64,000 nt of DNA from Arabidopsis thaliana (taxonomy: Eukaryota; Streptophyta; Magnoliopsida; Brassicales; Brassicaceae), in contig NC_003076.8 of assembly GCF_000001735.4 (NCBI RefSeq), forward strand, positions 19,285,835-19,349,834, read 5' to 3'. The notes beneath the pieces are model-generated. The model had not been told where the DNA came from, did not search any database, and was given only the letters and a program-made list of their open reading frames with translations. Positions within the stretch are counted from its first letter, which is position 1. Each line of letters begins with the position of its first letter. The translations under genes and the position numbers were made by a program. Of the stretch, positions 1 to 11,377 are shown one piece after another.

Positions 1-761
1 GTATCGATTGCTAACATTTTTTGGGTAACAATGTTACATGTATTTATAAATACAACTTTGCCACAGCGAATACAATGAAAAATGAAAAGTTAGCATATTA
101 AAAAGGTAACAATGATTGCTAACAATTACTACTAGTTTTATCGTTTTAGTAGTTATCGATCACAAATATGAAAAGTTAGCGATACTAAAAGCTGTGATTT
201 CAGCATTTCTTGTATTGTTGTTTCTTACTAATCGTAGTTATTTTGGTATCGTTATTGTTTTGTAATCGGAACCGATGATTACAAATGAAATAGGTATTGG
301 TTTCAACAATTTAGACACTATGTAGATGAATAGAGATGATGATGATGGAAAATGTGAAGAAGGTAGTTGGATAAACAAAACAAAGGTCACATGTAAATGA
401 GCAATATGGATGGACCAAAGACAAATGACATGTTCACTTTACACCTTCACTTTCTTTCTTTCCCTCACATGTTCCCTCTTGTCTCCTGTTTTGTAATTGA
501 CTCATTTAATTGTTTTATTTAGAGAGTGTTATTACATCTCTCAACTGTCTCGTGACTGACCCATAATTTGCATACCAGATTATCCGGCATAATTACCGGA
601 TTTGTCAAAGAACTTGTTCAATCATCATTTCTTCAGATTTGCATATTTTGAAAACTATAGAAATACATAAAATAGACACAATAATTGTCTTATGTTTATT
701 TCAACTCCTTTGTTTTTAATGTTTCTGCAATATTAATAAAGAGCGGTTACATGTTAAAAGC
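1..761. other. gene-free AT-rich flank
   Basis: No credible coding region. The first 300 bases repeat short words such as TTAGC, GCTAAC and TATCG in both orientations, which could be the remains of a small non-autonomous element, but no clear terminal inverted repeat or target duplication is visible. Bases 600-761 are probably the 3' flank of the cystatin gene on the minus strand. Confidence 0.5.
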
Positions 762-1130
762 TTAAAGGAAGCGACCATTATTGGCAGGCTCGAAGGAAGT
801 GAGATTTCTGAATTTCATCCACGGCTTGTCCCATACGATTGCCAAGTAGTTCTTGCTCACTCCGTCGCCGTCATTAGCCGCCACCTTAAGACGGTAATTT
901 GTACCAGATACGACCTGAGTCTCGCCGCTAACAACCGTCTCGAACTTGAGTCCCGATTCGCTCCGTTTGTTGTACTCGGAGACCGCGAATTCACCGATCT
1001 CTACGACTTGAGGGTCCGTAACGTTGCTGATGGGACTCCAACCACCGACGCGGGCAGCCGCAGAGGCGTAGAGAGGGAGGAGGACGACGACGAGAGAGAG
1101 GAGAAGAAGGAAGACGACCTTACTAGTCAT
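762..1130 (-). CDS. CYS5: phytocystatin, cysteine protease inhibitor (CYS5 type)
   Basis: Single-exon gene for a 122-residue secreted cystatin that blocks papain-like (C1A) cysteine proteases. The N-terminal 26 or so residues are a hydrophobic signal peptide ending near AYASAAA-type small residues. The three inhibitory contacts are visible: the Gly-Gly pair at 29-30, QVVSG at 72-76 (the QxVxG loop) and Pro-Trp at 103-104. The plant-specific helix signature EFAVSEYN lies at about 47-54. No C-terminal legumain-inhibiting extension is present, so this is the short class. The start at 1130 (MTSK) is preferred over an in-frame ATG nine codons upstream, because it begins right before the signal peptide. 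A TATA box and paired ACGT motifs lie just upstream, suggesting ABA or stress control. Confidence 0.95.
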   Translation of the reverse strand: MTSKVVFLLLLSLVVVLLPLYASAAARVGGWSPISNVTDPQVVEIGEFAVSEYNKRSESGLKFETVVSGETQVVSGTNYRLKVAANDGDGVSKNYLAIVWDKPWMKFRNLTSFEPANNGRFL

Positions 1131-1186
1131 TTTGCTTTGTAACTGTTGTTTCCTCAAAATTGATTATGGCATTGAGTTTAAGGGCT

Positions 1187-1228
1187 TTTAAATACATTAA
1201 AGGTCCGCCACGTGGCATGACGTGTGGC
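1187..1228 (-). promoter_or_regulatory. CYS5 core promoter: TATA box and paired ACGT/G-box elements
   Basis: Read on the minus strand, TATTTAAA lies at 1187-1194, about 57 bases upstream of the start codon. Immediately behind it is the perfect 10-base palindrome GCCACGTGGC (1207-1216) and a second ACGT element, GACGTGTGGC on the plus strand, at 1219-1228. G-box plus a nearby ACGT coupling element is the classic bZIP-bound ABA-response arrangement; ABA control here is inference. Confidence 0.7.
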
Positions 1229-2060
1229 AGAATTCTAGATTTCTAGCAGAATATTTATTTCTAATCTTAATAACACATGCCATAATTTAGGCAAAAGGTT
1301 TAATGAACTTTTATGAAAAACTTTTTTGCTTTGTATTTCAAAATTTATACTAATTTATTGGTAAATAATTAACACTCACATAATTCTTTATATGTTATGG
1401 AATTCAGCATAATATAGACAAATTAATGAGGTTTATCCTCTAGAGGTTGGATATCATTTATGTAATTTGCAATGGCCAACTTCTACCTACGAAAATAAAT
1501 ATCCAAAAGGATTATGACTACTTGTAGTTTTTTACGATTATAAGCATATTATTCAATAGACAAGTAGTGTATAGCAAAGGACAAAGAAAGAACATAAATG
1601 AGTGTAAAGGACAAAAACTAATTAAAAAGCAAGACGTTATAAACCATGCATTGATGTTTTGTTTTCTTTGCTTTTTGTGTTTGTAGAAAACCGAAAACAG
1701 AAGAAGACACGCTGGACAATGACGTGGTATGGTATGGCCAGGTTGGACCGCGCGCTGGATTTGCCACTAGTTGCTATTGTTAGGAAGAAGAACACACAAA
1801 TCTGTATTAACCCTTTTTCATATACACACCAAACAAAAAAAAAAAGGGACCAAAGTTACCGGTACGTTGGAAGCACAAAAGAAAGCAATGGTACCGGAAA
1901 CTATAATCGGGCGGGTTACAAAAATGGGCCGATTTTGTGAATTTTGACCTCATCTAAATTTCCCATTCCATTGACTATATATCTACATATGTATTACGGT
2001 AGTAAACAATATAGTACAATAAATCAATTGTGTACATGGTCTTGTGCTTGGCTTGTAGAA
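1229..2060. other. intergenic region, nothing recognisable
   Basis: About 830 AT-rich bases between the CYS5 promoter and the 3' end of the dicarboxylate transporter. One open frame (1659-1940, plus) has no recognisable domain and biased composition; I do not call it. The right part should hold the transporter's 3' UTR. Confidence 0.5.
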
Positions 2061-4513
2061 CTAAACTCCTCCCATTGATGCAAAAACGTAAGCCCCTGGC
2101 ATCATGTAACAATATCTATAAGAAAACTAAACTACAATGAATCTTATTATATAAAGAAGAAGGTTTTGAGTAAATTACCAAGAGTGGGCATCAAGATGGA
2201 GAGAAAGATGGTTCCAGCGATCTTGAGAGGCAAGCCTGTCTTGATCATGTCTTTGATCTCTATATGCCCTGTCGTGAACCCAACGACGTTAGAGGGTGTT
2301 CCCGTGGGAAGCAAGAAAGCGAACTGAGCCCCAATGGCTCCTGGAACCATCAAGAGCAAAGGATGGATCCCCATGTTCTTTGCGATTTCGATGAGTAACG
2401 GAACCAACAATGTAGTGGTTGCGTTGTTTGAAGTGAACTCTGTGATGGTAGCAGCGATGAGGCAAACCGTTGGAGCAATGGCCCAGTAAGGAGCCGTTTC
2501 AAGGAAGACAAGTCCTTTGGATAAGACCTCAGCTAAGCCACTGGTGCGTACTCCATCGGCTATAGCGAATCCAGCTCCCAATAACAAGACAATGTTCCAT
2601 GGTAGTTTCTTGCATTTGTTCCAGTCCATTAGCTTCTCTCCTTTTTTAATATTGCTTGGGATGATAAACAACAATGTCGCCATCATCACACTCACGGTTC
2701 CATCCCCGGCTCGGCCGGCGAAGATCCGACCCCAGCCGGGGATATCATCAGTTATATTCCTTGTCATCCACAACACAACCAACCCACCAAACACGGCTAA
2801 GACCATCTTCTCAGCGAAGTTCATTGGCCCTAACAAATCAAGCTCTCTCCTGAGATGAGATTTATGGAGATAAGGAGAGAGAGCTTGTCCTGCTCCTTTA
2901 GGACAATACATAACACAAAGAACACACCAAAGCACCACGAATATGCACAAAGCCAATGGGAAGCCAAAGAAGAACCATTGGCTAAAACTGATCGGATCAG
3001 CCTCAGGGAAGTAGCTTTTCCACATTCCAACAAGAATCAGATTCACTCCTGTTCCAGTGAGTGTGCTCATCCCACCAACCGCCGCAGAGTATATCACACC
3101 TAACACCACCGCCCTGCTAAACTTCCCCACGGCCGGATGCACCACTTCCGTCGTCGATGATGACGAGGGCAGTCTCTGAAGTATCCCCGTAGCGACAGGC
3201 ATCATCATGACTGCAGCTGCTACGTTATGCATCCACATGCTTACGAACGCTGTTGTGGCGCAGATGCCAAGCAGAAGTAGCGGCGCGTTTAGCGGCTCCA
3301 CGCAGAACACCAACGTTATCTTCAAGAATTAGATTATCCATTAAGTTATGGTATTAGCTTATCATAATTAGATACGTGGTGACTGGTGAGTTTTCTCTTA
3401 ATCATAGGATATCTCTCGTACGATTAATTATAGTTTAAAAACATGATAAAAGTAAACAATGATTATAGTTGTGACTTGTGAGCTAATTATTGGAGCCCGC
3501 ACTTGCACAAATTAAATCATACTCACTATCATTGCTTTTGCTGGAGAAACATAGTGTTTACGTGTCTCTCATCTTTTTTTTTGGGTTGTCATATAAATGG
3601 AATTATGGATTGGCCTAGGGCCTCATGAAATGACATCTCATCTATGATACAAATAAAATAAAATAAAATGCATATGAAAAAGATTTTGTTTAAAAAATTG
3701 AAATAAAGGACTCTTTGTATGTTAATAACTTAACTTTAAATGATCAAGTTATCATTAGACTTTGAACACACAAATTATTGAAGAAGAATTAAAACGAAAT
3801 AAATGTGTGTGGGGAAAAAAATGTATGGGGAAGGAAAAACATATAATCTGGCATCACCACGTATAAAACATGGACCACTACACATTGTAATGTTTAATTT
3901 TATAAGTAGGGATTCAATTGAAGCAATCCACCTATTTAACGATCATATTTTGTAATTAATTCACCCGTGGACCCGCACACAATCGGAAAGAATCAAATAT
4001 TGAATAAATTATGTAGAAAAAAGAAGAAGAAGAAGAAGAAGATAAAGAGATAAAGGAAAGACTAACGTTAAGGGCAAGCCGGCGATGGATGTTGTAGTGT
4101 TCGACGGCGAGAGCAAGTATGAAGCTGCCGAGTACAAGGGAGATGACGTCATCCATGTAAGAATTTGCTACGTCATCCGCAGCCGATATACCAAAGAGAG
4201 GGAAGAGGAAGAGCGGCGTCATGGAGGTGATCGGCATCGGAACGGCCTCCGTCAACCACCACGCGAACATCCACACCAAAACACCGAGCATGTTCCTCGC
4301 CGTCGTCGTTTCATCTCCCCCGAGATCTACGCATAGACACACGACGGCGCAAAGAAGAGGACCAAGAGCGATGTAACAGTTTTTGGGCGTGAATATTGTC
4401 CGAAGTTGTTGTCCCACCGTTTGTCGTTCGAATGGTTCATCATTATGGACGACCGGTAAGAGCGGAGATTTCAGATCGTCGGATCCGGCGACGGTGACAT
4501 CACCACCGTTCAT
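2061..4513 (-). CDS. TDT: tonoplast dicarboxylate (malate) transporter, SLC13/DASS family
   Basis: Three exons (4067-4513, 2179-3319, 2061-2095) give 540 residues, the length of Arabidopsis TDT. The protein moves malate and related dicarboxylates across the vacuolar membrane. It has about 11-12 hydrophobic segments and the SLC13 substrate/sodium-site regions: MHNVAAA at about 179-185 in place of the usual SNT motif, the LTGTGVN loop, FTSNNATTT, and TGTPSNVV near the C-terminus. The N-terminus (about 45 residues) is hydrophilic with an acidic dileucine-like DDLKSPLL that could serve vacuolar sorting. The last exon is only 35 bases and adds [11 protein letters not shown] after an 83-base intron; without it the frame reads into a spurious hydrophobic tail. 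Intron 1 (747 bases) carries a (CTT)7 run near its 5' splice site. All junctions keep frame. Confidence 0.96.
4021..4041. repeat. (AAG)7 microsatellite in TDT intron 1
   Basis: Seven perfect AAG units, reading (CTT)7 in the transcript, starting about 25 bases inside the first TDT intron. Likely length-polymorphic. Confidence 0.9.
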
Positions 4514-4594
4514 TCTGTTTATTCCGTTTTTAATGGAAGGACAAAAAATGATATAGAGAAATGTAAGAACCAAAGAAGAAGAGAAATGAGCCTT

Positions 4595-4602
4595 TTTATA
4601 AA
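4595..4602 (-). promoter_or_regulatory. TDT TATA box
   Basis: TTTATAAA, about 82 bases upstream of the TDT start codon, would place the transcription start near 4567 and a leader of roughly 55 bases. Confidence 0.55.
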
Positions 4603-7034
4603 TTTATTTATTTCTTTTATTATAATGTGTTTGGGCAAAACATAAAAATAAATATACGAAATGTGTTTATATTAAGGTTATTTATAGAATAATTAAAGTT
4701 TGTGGTCATATGACGAAAATATTCGGTGTAAGACCGTGAGTGACACATGTGACATGTTTTAGTATGTGAAGGCCTTTTTAGTAAACTTGTGTTTTTTTCC
4801 TGTAAAAAAAAATTGTATTTTCAATCACAAATTTTTGCTGGTTCACGCAAATAAAATTAACAATGTATGGGGTAAGATTGATTAAAGAGACAAATAATGT
4901 ATTTTTTTGGAAGCCAAAATCGAATTATTAGATAATGGGTTAATATACGAAAGAAAGGTCATTCTTCAGTGAATATGTGATTGATGACTTTTCAGTTTAT
5001 CTAAGGAAAATAATCGGCCATGAAAATGAAAATGATGGGGTCTTGCAAATTACAAGTTACAAGTGGCGACGCTGTGATGGCTTGTAATTTTGTCTGGACT
5101 CTAGAATCTGATGACCCATAAAAGGACACTAGAGATTAAGATGACAAGTAATCATAACAATCTATTTGCTAATAAATTATTCAGTAGTCATATAATCCAA
5201 GTGCTATAGCCTATAGGGAATTAATCATTAAAAATATGTAAACTTAAGAGTTATAACTTGTAGATAATATTGATCGTAGCTTCTCCATTAACATTTATTG
5301 GTTTCGTTTTATCCACAATCCATAAGCCTGTAACTTTGATTAATATGTCAAATGGATAGTAGAATAACTAAAATTTCAAAGTATATTCTTTTGCTAAATA
5401 AGCTACATATTACGAAATATTTAGAAAAACATAATCATTTTCGAATTGATATATAAATCCTTTTTTATGGTTTAGAATTAAGAGGATATAGAAATGTTGA
5501 AAAATATGGAAATAAATGAGGACAAAAGAGAAAGAATTGAAAGCCAAATTGATAGTTGGCAAGAGTAAAGAGAGCGAGTGAGACACGTTATTATATGCAG
5601 CCTTTGGTACTCCTCCAGAGCCCAACTTCCCTGGTTCTTACCCTCCCCTCTCTTTTTTTTTTGTCCTTTTTCCTCCAAATTTAATAATAATAATCATATT
5701 GTTGTAATAATCATATAGATACAAATTTTCTTAGAAATGTTCAAGAATCGACATGTATTTGGATTTTTTAACTTGTCTGTCAAATCTCTCTAAGAGATAT
5801 AGATGCACTTGGTCTAAAGAAGATAAGCACACATACACACATGCATGTAAAGATATACGTACGATGAGATTTGCTATATCCAGTTTGCCAACAAAGAGAA
5901 GGAAGACTTATAAGAACTATTCCCTCAAATATAACTGGATATAACATAATAAGAGAGAAAAATAGAGGTGTGGTACCAATCACAATCTTGTTTTGAAGGG
6001 GTCCAAAACAGTCAGGTTGAACAAGAGCCGGTACAAATGACACATAGGCAGATCACATTGATGATTTTGATCATGAAACTATTATTATTTACTCTTATGG
6101 AATATTTGAAAAGATTGAAAGAAATCCTTGACTCATGTGGCTGTCTTTGATTCCATCACTTGGAAAGTTTCAGTCCATAGATTCTATGATTTTTATTTAA
6201 GATTCTATGATTATCAACTATAGTTTTAATCATCTGCATTGTAGACTATGTAGTCTCTAAACTTGCCCCTTATTGTGACAAGTCTACATTAGACGTGTAT
6301 TTGTACAAGTCAAATCCAATTCATCATCCCACAGTCACTTATCAAATTTCAAATTAGAGCTTCTTAAAGTATTCTTCTTAGTATAAAAATTTTAGACAAG
6401 TCACACCAATCTTTTATCATATTAATTTTTACCCGTAAGAATAAGATCTATGTTTACAAATACGAATTTCTTACTAAACTACTTGTCGTGATGAATTTTG
6501 ATAGAGATAATCATCAGAGAAAACAAAGAGAACTAAATAAATGCGTATAAGATATGAATAATATACAGAAGAGGAAAGAAATACCGAATACGTAATGGAT
6601 ATAAAACCAAAGTTTCAATTCCAAGACGGATACGAACAAGTTCGAGTTTCTCTCAATGTCCCACTCACATGCCCCATTAGGTTTAATTTGTCTTTCTGTT
6701 TTTTTCTTTTTTCTTTTTATTGTAGCCTTTGTTTGATTGAAGTCGTACGAGGCTCAAACTTGGTTCGACACATGGCGCTAACTGAATTGCGAGACGATTG
6801 TTTTCTAAAAGTTACAAAACACAACTCAAGATTTCCTGAACCAGAAGTCTTCTCTTATGGATCTCTCTCACTGGTCACTGTTAATTACAGAGACAACGCA
6901 TATAATAAAAACAAAGTCTTCTTTTTATTCTTTTGTCTTCAAGTTCTAAGCAGGAAACAACAAACATTTTAAAGAACAAAGCAGTGAAGAAAACACGCTT
7001 CCTGTTTTGATGAGCAGATCACTTAGATGGGTCT
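4603..7034. other. 2.4 kb intergenic region, no gene recognised
   Basis: AT-rich DNA between the TDT promoter and the 3' end of the complex I subunit gene. Open frames at 5410-5678, 5753-6150 and 6595-6972 show no family similarity that I can see and look random; the last includes a pyrimidine-rich tract ending in TTGTAG that imitates a splice acceptor. No transposon ends, RNA gene or strong repeat is visible. Confidence 0.5.
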
Positions 7035-8832
7035 CTATGGCTCTCCTCCAAGCTCAACTCTCAGGTTGTCATATGGATACACTCTCGGTGTCTGCAACAA
7101 CACAGTAAGAGATTAACATGATATGGAAAACAAGTTCCACAATGACACAAAAGCAGAGAGATGATATGCCACAGAACAAATTCTAAAGTAAAAGAGAGCA
7201 GCAATTCAACTCATGTATAAACAAGAAGATATAGAGCAACTTCTCAGCCTTGGAGTGCTGTTCAACCTCTATAACCCTAAGTTCTTCAAAACAAGACACA
7301 TCATAATAGCCTTTGATACAAAGTCTATGATTCTTGGCCAACGGACACTAAGAGAAGTAACATTTGGAGTAAAAAGAAGAACAGCAATTCAACTCATGTA
7401 TAGACAAGAAGACATAGATCAACTTCTTAGCCCCGGTGTGGTGTTCAACTTCTATAACTCGAAGTCCTTTAAAGAAAACTCATTATAGTATAGCCTTTGT
7501 ACAAAGTTTATGATTCTTGGCCAGTCGACACTAAGAGAACCAACTCATCGATTTTAGCTGCTCATGCACCTCAAAGAGCCTTCATGTCTTTCTTACACCT
7601 CTAAGAGATGCCACAGAACAACTTCTAGAGTAAATGAACAGCACCAATGTCTAGACAAAAAGCCAGAGCACCTTTTTTAGGCCTAAGTCTTTTACTCGGA
7701 ATCCTTCAAAACAAGACTCATCACAGTATAACCTATTAACCTTTGATACAGAGTTTTTCATTCTTGGCCAGTGGACACTAAGAAAACTAAAACATAGATT
7801 ATAGCTGCTGGTACATACACCTCTAGCATACGCTTAAGCATTTACCGAGTTCCCAAGAACACTGTGGGTGTTTCTTTCAAGTGTTCCTAACTACAACGTA
7901 CATGCTCAAATTAATTAAGACAGGATTATGGAAGCAATGCGGACATAAGATTCATCTAGTCCAGTAACTTTGGTCAGATGCAAAAGCAAACAGCAAGAAT
8001 TGTTCATGTTCATAAACAGACAAAATGCAGAACTGAAAGCTAAATATTGCGGCAATTCAGCAAATAAAGAAAAGAACATTGACACATTCTCTGTTACGCG
8101 AGCATATTTTGTAGATTCCTATGTTTTCTGTCCACATTTAGTTAATGAGTTTCTGAAGATTCCAGCAAAAACCTATTCTCAGAAATAAGCCAATGCCAAA
8201 CATATGTATCAAATTCAGAGTTGAACAACATACATAATAACAGCTGCATAGGGATGATAGATCTTAGCATAATCATGACTTCGATCATCACACTCAGGAC
8301 AACAAAATGGGCTTGATTATAATTTCGAAAGTTGAAAGCTTTGAACTTACAAATGGAACCTTAGAAGCTTTGTCGTTCAAAACAGCGAGCAGACCGAGAC
8401 CAACAAAGAACCCTAATCCGCCACTCAACCATGCCAATGCTTCATACTGTTCACATTAATCCAAAATCAATCAGAAAAGCAATCTCTTTTTACACCGAGA
8501 ATCACCAGCAATTAGAAATCGTGTAACCAAACCTTTCCGACGGTATCAGCAATCCGATCTATGCAAGGCTCTGGAAACGCAGTCCCGTTGTCCCACATCA
8601 GCTCGTCGTTTACCGATAGCTGACCCGCACAATTTGTAAACATCAGATTTTCAGAAGAATCTAACAAGAAATTTACAACAGAAATTTGACTCACCGGCTT
8701 ATCGGGGACGATGTGTTTGCCGACGGGGAGACCCATTCCGGCGCGTTGACGGAGAGAAGAACCGACGGATCGGGCAACGACGCCGTTTCCACCCATGATT
8801 CGTGACGCAACACCGCTCAATCTTCCAGCCAT
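7035..8832 (-). CDS. mitochondrial complex I subunit, NDUFB8/ASHI type
   Basis: Four exons (8695-8832, 8533-8619, 8351-8446, 7035-7091) give a 125-residue protein. It is an accessory subunit of the membrane arm of NADH:ubiquinone oxidoreductase in the inner mitochondrial membrane. The N-terminal 40 residues are rich in Arg, Ser and Gly with almost no acid, as in a presequence. A hydrophilic stretch with DELMWDNG and a Cys in PEPCID follows. One membrane helix spans about 80-98 (AWLSGGLGFFVGLGLLAVL), followed by the VYPYDNL tail that recurs in this family. All introns fall in phase 0. The third intron (1,259 bases) is ten times longer than the coding exons beside it and contains diverged tandem repeats. 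Confidence 0.9.
7159..7810. repeat. three diverged tandem repeat units inside the NDUFB8-like intron 3
   Basis: Blocks sharing AGCAATTCAACTCATGTATA, the AACTTCT..TTCAAC block and TTCTTGGCCA...GACACTAAGA recur at about 7159-7352, 7353-7604 and 7605-7810. Anchors in copies 1 and 2 are 183 bases apart (7213/7396 and 7331/7514). The TTCTTGGCCA anchor of copy 3 (7761) is 247 bases from copy 2; copies 2 and 3 carry an extra block containing TTATAGCTGCT or TTTTAGCTGCT that copy 1 lacks. The open frame at 7213-7488 is just two repeat units read through. Confidence 0.8.
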
Positions 8833-9113
8833 TTTCGCTCTTTTCAGGTTTCGATCCAAAATCCAATCAAATTACAGATAGAGAGAGAAGAAAGACGCAG
8901 TCACTGAAACGATTCCCTGAAACGCCATCGTTTTAAAAGAGGTCAATATTGTAATTTCGATTAACGAATTTTAAAACCAACGAAATGAGCAAACACATAC
9001 ACTTCAAGTGTGTCAAAAAGCTTCAGATTCTTACTATATACAAAGAGATTCATGTGGTGAATACACAAAGGTACAAAAACAGAAAAAGCTACAACCTTTA
9101 ACATATCTATAAA

Positions 9114-11360
9114 CTACTCAACAGTGAGGCGCAGTTCGTCCGAGTCGGGATAAACTGTCTTGTTGTTATTATCACATTCGCAAGAGTTAATCTTGTAGAA
9201 TGCTCTCCATTCGTCGATGTTCTTCATCTGATCACATCTCAATTTAGGTAACCTTCTTCTCTCTAAGATCTCTAGAATCTTCTCTGTTCTTCCCAGATGC
9301 AGAGCTGCTCCTCTTACTGATTCTTCCCTTACTTCTACAGCTGACACCAAACACTTGACGGATATCACTTGTGCTACGTTGCAAAAGCAACCTGACACTA
9401 TGTCTGATATTGTGCTTTCCAGCTTTCTCAACAGAGCTTCCCCTGTTCCATAGTCTCTTGATTCGTAAGTTAGTAGAATTGTTTGACAGATTCGGTACAT
9501 GGAGTTGGCTGCTAGAGTCTTGATGGGCCAGTGAGAGGGCTTGTGCTTCATGCATACCATCAGGTTCATCTGCCATGACTCTGAGAACTCTTTCTTCGCG
9601 ATTTCCATCAGCTCCCGAAGGGTTTCTTCTGGATTTCTTTGTTGCTTTGATAGTTTCCGAAGATCCACATCAAACCACTTGTGATAGAGATCAACACCTA
9701 GCCAAACGACCTCAGCAGCTTTCCTGAGGTTAACTGACTCTCCTCCGGTATCCAGGACGCATTCAAACTTGTTGACATATTCCAGTGCCTCGTTGACAGC
9801 ATTGAGTAACTTCTTCAGGGAGGAGGGCTTGATGTCGGGAAGTGCAACAGCAATACTTGTGAGTGTTACAAGCGGGAGAGCCCAACAATTGGGCGGTTCT
9901 CCGTGGGCCAGAGAAGCCACCTTGTTGCTGTCGAACTCTGCAATCCCTTCAAATCCTTTTGAAATGGGTGTTGTTGCTTCCAAAAGCTCTATCAGATTCA
10001 CTGGTTGTTTCTTTCTGCCCTTCTCTATCCAATGATCTGTCGCTTCCCGGTTGCTCCGCACCATCACATCCACCAGCGGGTCCTCTCCTTCAAGGTGCAG
10101 GACAAAACTCGCTAGGTCCTGTCTCGAGCTTGGATTTGAATCGGATTTTTCTGACTCACTGTGTGTGATAGTATTACTGGTCCTTAAGGCGAAATGACAG
10201 CACAACAAGATCTTACCCACACAGGATACCGAGATGTAACGGATAATTTTGCTACCAAACACAATCACATACTGTATCACAATACATACATCCAATATCC
10301 AGCGTTTTGCATTGTGTGCAGTCTTCCTGTATCTGCGTTCTTTGAGGATCCAAAGGCTTAAGGGATGTTGCTTCTTCTCTGAGAACCAATGTGTCCAGTA
10401 ACTCTCTATTCTAAACTCATCTCTATAATACTTCTTTCCTCTAATCGGACACCTGAAGTTCACAGCCGTGAACCATCTGATCGCAGGAGCAATGGTCCCT
10501 ATAGCTACAGTAGTAGTCTGGCAAACAAGAACCAGAGAAGTTGACCATTTGTAATCAGAATCTCCATGGCAGAACCCAAGTGACCTTGGTCTTAAAAAGT
10601 AACTCCTAACCATAGCTTCACCAAGCGTAATGGCACTCAGGAGACAGAAGAAACCAGAAGCAGTGCACGTGACAGAACGAGCCATCACGAATTGAGGGCT
10701 ACTAGTATGAGCCATCATCCAAAACTTTGACAAATCTTGCTGAATTTTCTTAGCAACTGTTCTCTCTGTAGCCAAAGGACACTTCATAGCAACGTCGTAC
10801 CTCTTATTGTACTTACTCTCCAAGATTCTTTTCGTAGTGGGAACTGTGGTGGCCGAGAAACACAAGATCATAAGCATAAGAAGCATGAGAAGTACGACCA
10901 GAAAATGTTCCTCAGAGAAAACATAAATCGCACCAGTACCCAACTGAATACAGATGTTAACAACATCAGTGATGACAAGAATCCCTAAAGCCATAAGATT
11001 CATGAGGAGATCATTGTTGTCCATAATACCCAGAGAAGGCATCGAATTACCCATCACAGTACATACAAAGACGGTGCTGCTGAGTTTAGCTAACTGATCC
11101 TGACGACTCGGCATGGAAGTGTTGAGATCCACAGAGAGTTTGATTCCGACAGCGATGAAAGTCAGAGAAGTGGCGTTGAGAGAGAAGAACTTACAGGGAA
11201 ACCAGAATTTGCGGTGTCGGAAGCCGTGTATAAGATCGGCGGCCATGGCTAGACCACAGATGAGTGAAGCTACGGCAACGTAGATACCAATCGAAGGTAA
11301 GGGTTTGCTGAACTCTGCATCGTTCAAATCGCCATGGGCGTCGCAGCCGAGGATACCCAT
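9114..11360 (-). CDS. ASG7: plant-specific multi-pass membrane protein (ASG7)
   Basis: Single-exon gene for 748 residues, starting at the ATG at 11360 (MGILGCDAHG). I recognise it by order and sequence as ALTERED SEED GERMINATION 7; its molecular function is unknown to me. The N-terminal half has about eight hydrophobic segments (roughly 23-44, 57-78, 93-110, 117-140, 148-170, 225-248, 270-290, 350-375), separated by short polar loops and one longer loop near 172-220. The C-terminal half (about 400-748) is soluble, helix-rich and has no motif I can name; it includes many Leu/Glu/Lys heptad-like stretches. Other large intronless plant membrane proteins with a cytosolic helical tail look similar. 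A diverged copy of its 5' flank lies 3.4 kb away beyond the HSP20 pair. Confidence 0.85.
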   Translation of the reverse strand: MGILGCDAHGDLNDAEFSKPLPSIGIYVAVASLICGLAMAADLIHGFRHRKFWFPCKFFSLNATSLTFIAVGIKLSVDLNTSMPSRQDQLAKLSSTVFVCTVMGNSMPSLGIMDNNDLLMNLMALGILVITDVVNICIQLGTGAIYVFSEEHFLVVLLMLLMLMILCFSATTVPTTKRILESKYNKRYDVAMKCPLATERTVAKKIQQDLSKFWMMAHTSSPQFVMARSVTCTASGFFCLLSAITLGEAMVRSYFLRPRSLGFCHGDSDYKWSTSLVLVCQTTTVAIGTIAPAIRWFTAVNFRCPIRGKKYYRDEFRIESYWTHWFSEKKQHPLSLWILKERRYRKTAHNAKRWILDVCIVIQYVIVFGSKIIRYISVSCVGKILLCCHFALRTSNTITHSESEKSDSNPSSRQDLASFVLHLEGEDPLVDVMVRSNREATDHWIEKGRKKQPVNLIELLEATTPISKGFEGIAEFDSNKVASLAHGEPPNCWALPLVTLTSIAVALPDIKPSSLKKLLNAVNEALEYVNKFECVLDTGGESVNLRKAAEVVWLGVDLYHKWFDVDLRKLSKQQRNPEETLRELMEIAKKEFSESWQMNLMVCMKHKPSHWPIKTLAANSMYRICQTILLTYESRDYGTGEALLRKLESTISDIVSGCFCNVAQVISVKCLVSAVEVREESVRGAALHLGRTEKILEILERRRLPKLRCDQMKNIDEWRAFYKINSCECDNNNKTVYPDSDELRLTVE

Positions 11361-11377
11361 CAATCGAATTCAAGGAT

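Noticed and set aside
1659..1940. 93-codon open frame downstream of CYS5
   Set aside because: No signal, domain or splice context; Lys/Thr/Asn-rich composition typical of random AT-rich frames.
2517..3103. Plus-strand frames opposite TDT exon 2
   Set aside because: They lie antisense to a clearly coding, conserved exon; amino-acid content has no family sense.
6595..6972. 125-codon plus-strand frame in the intergenic gap
   Set aside because: Low-complexity Phe/Ser/Leu run, intron-like pyrimidine tract inside, no recognisable domain and no promoter.
7213..7488. 91-codon frame with two similar halves
   Set aside because: It is two intronic tandem repeat units read through, within an intron of the opposite-strand gene.
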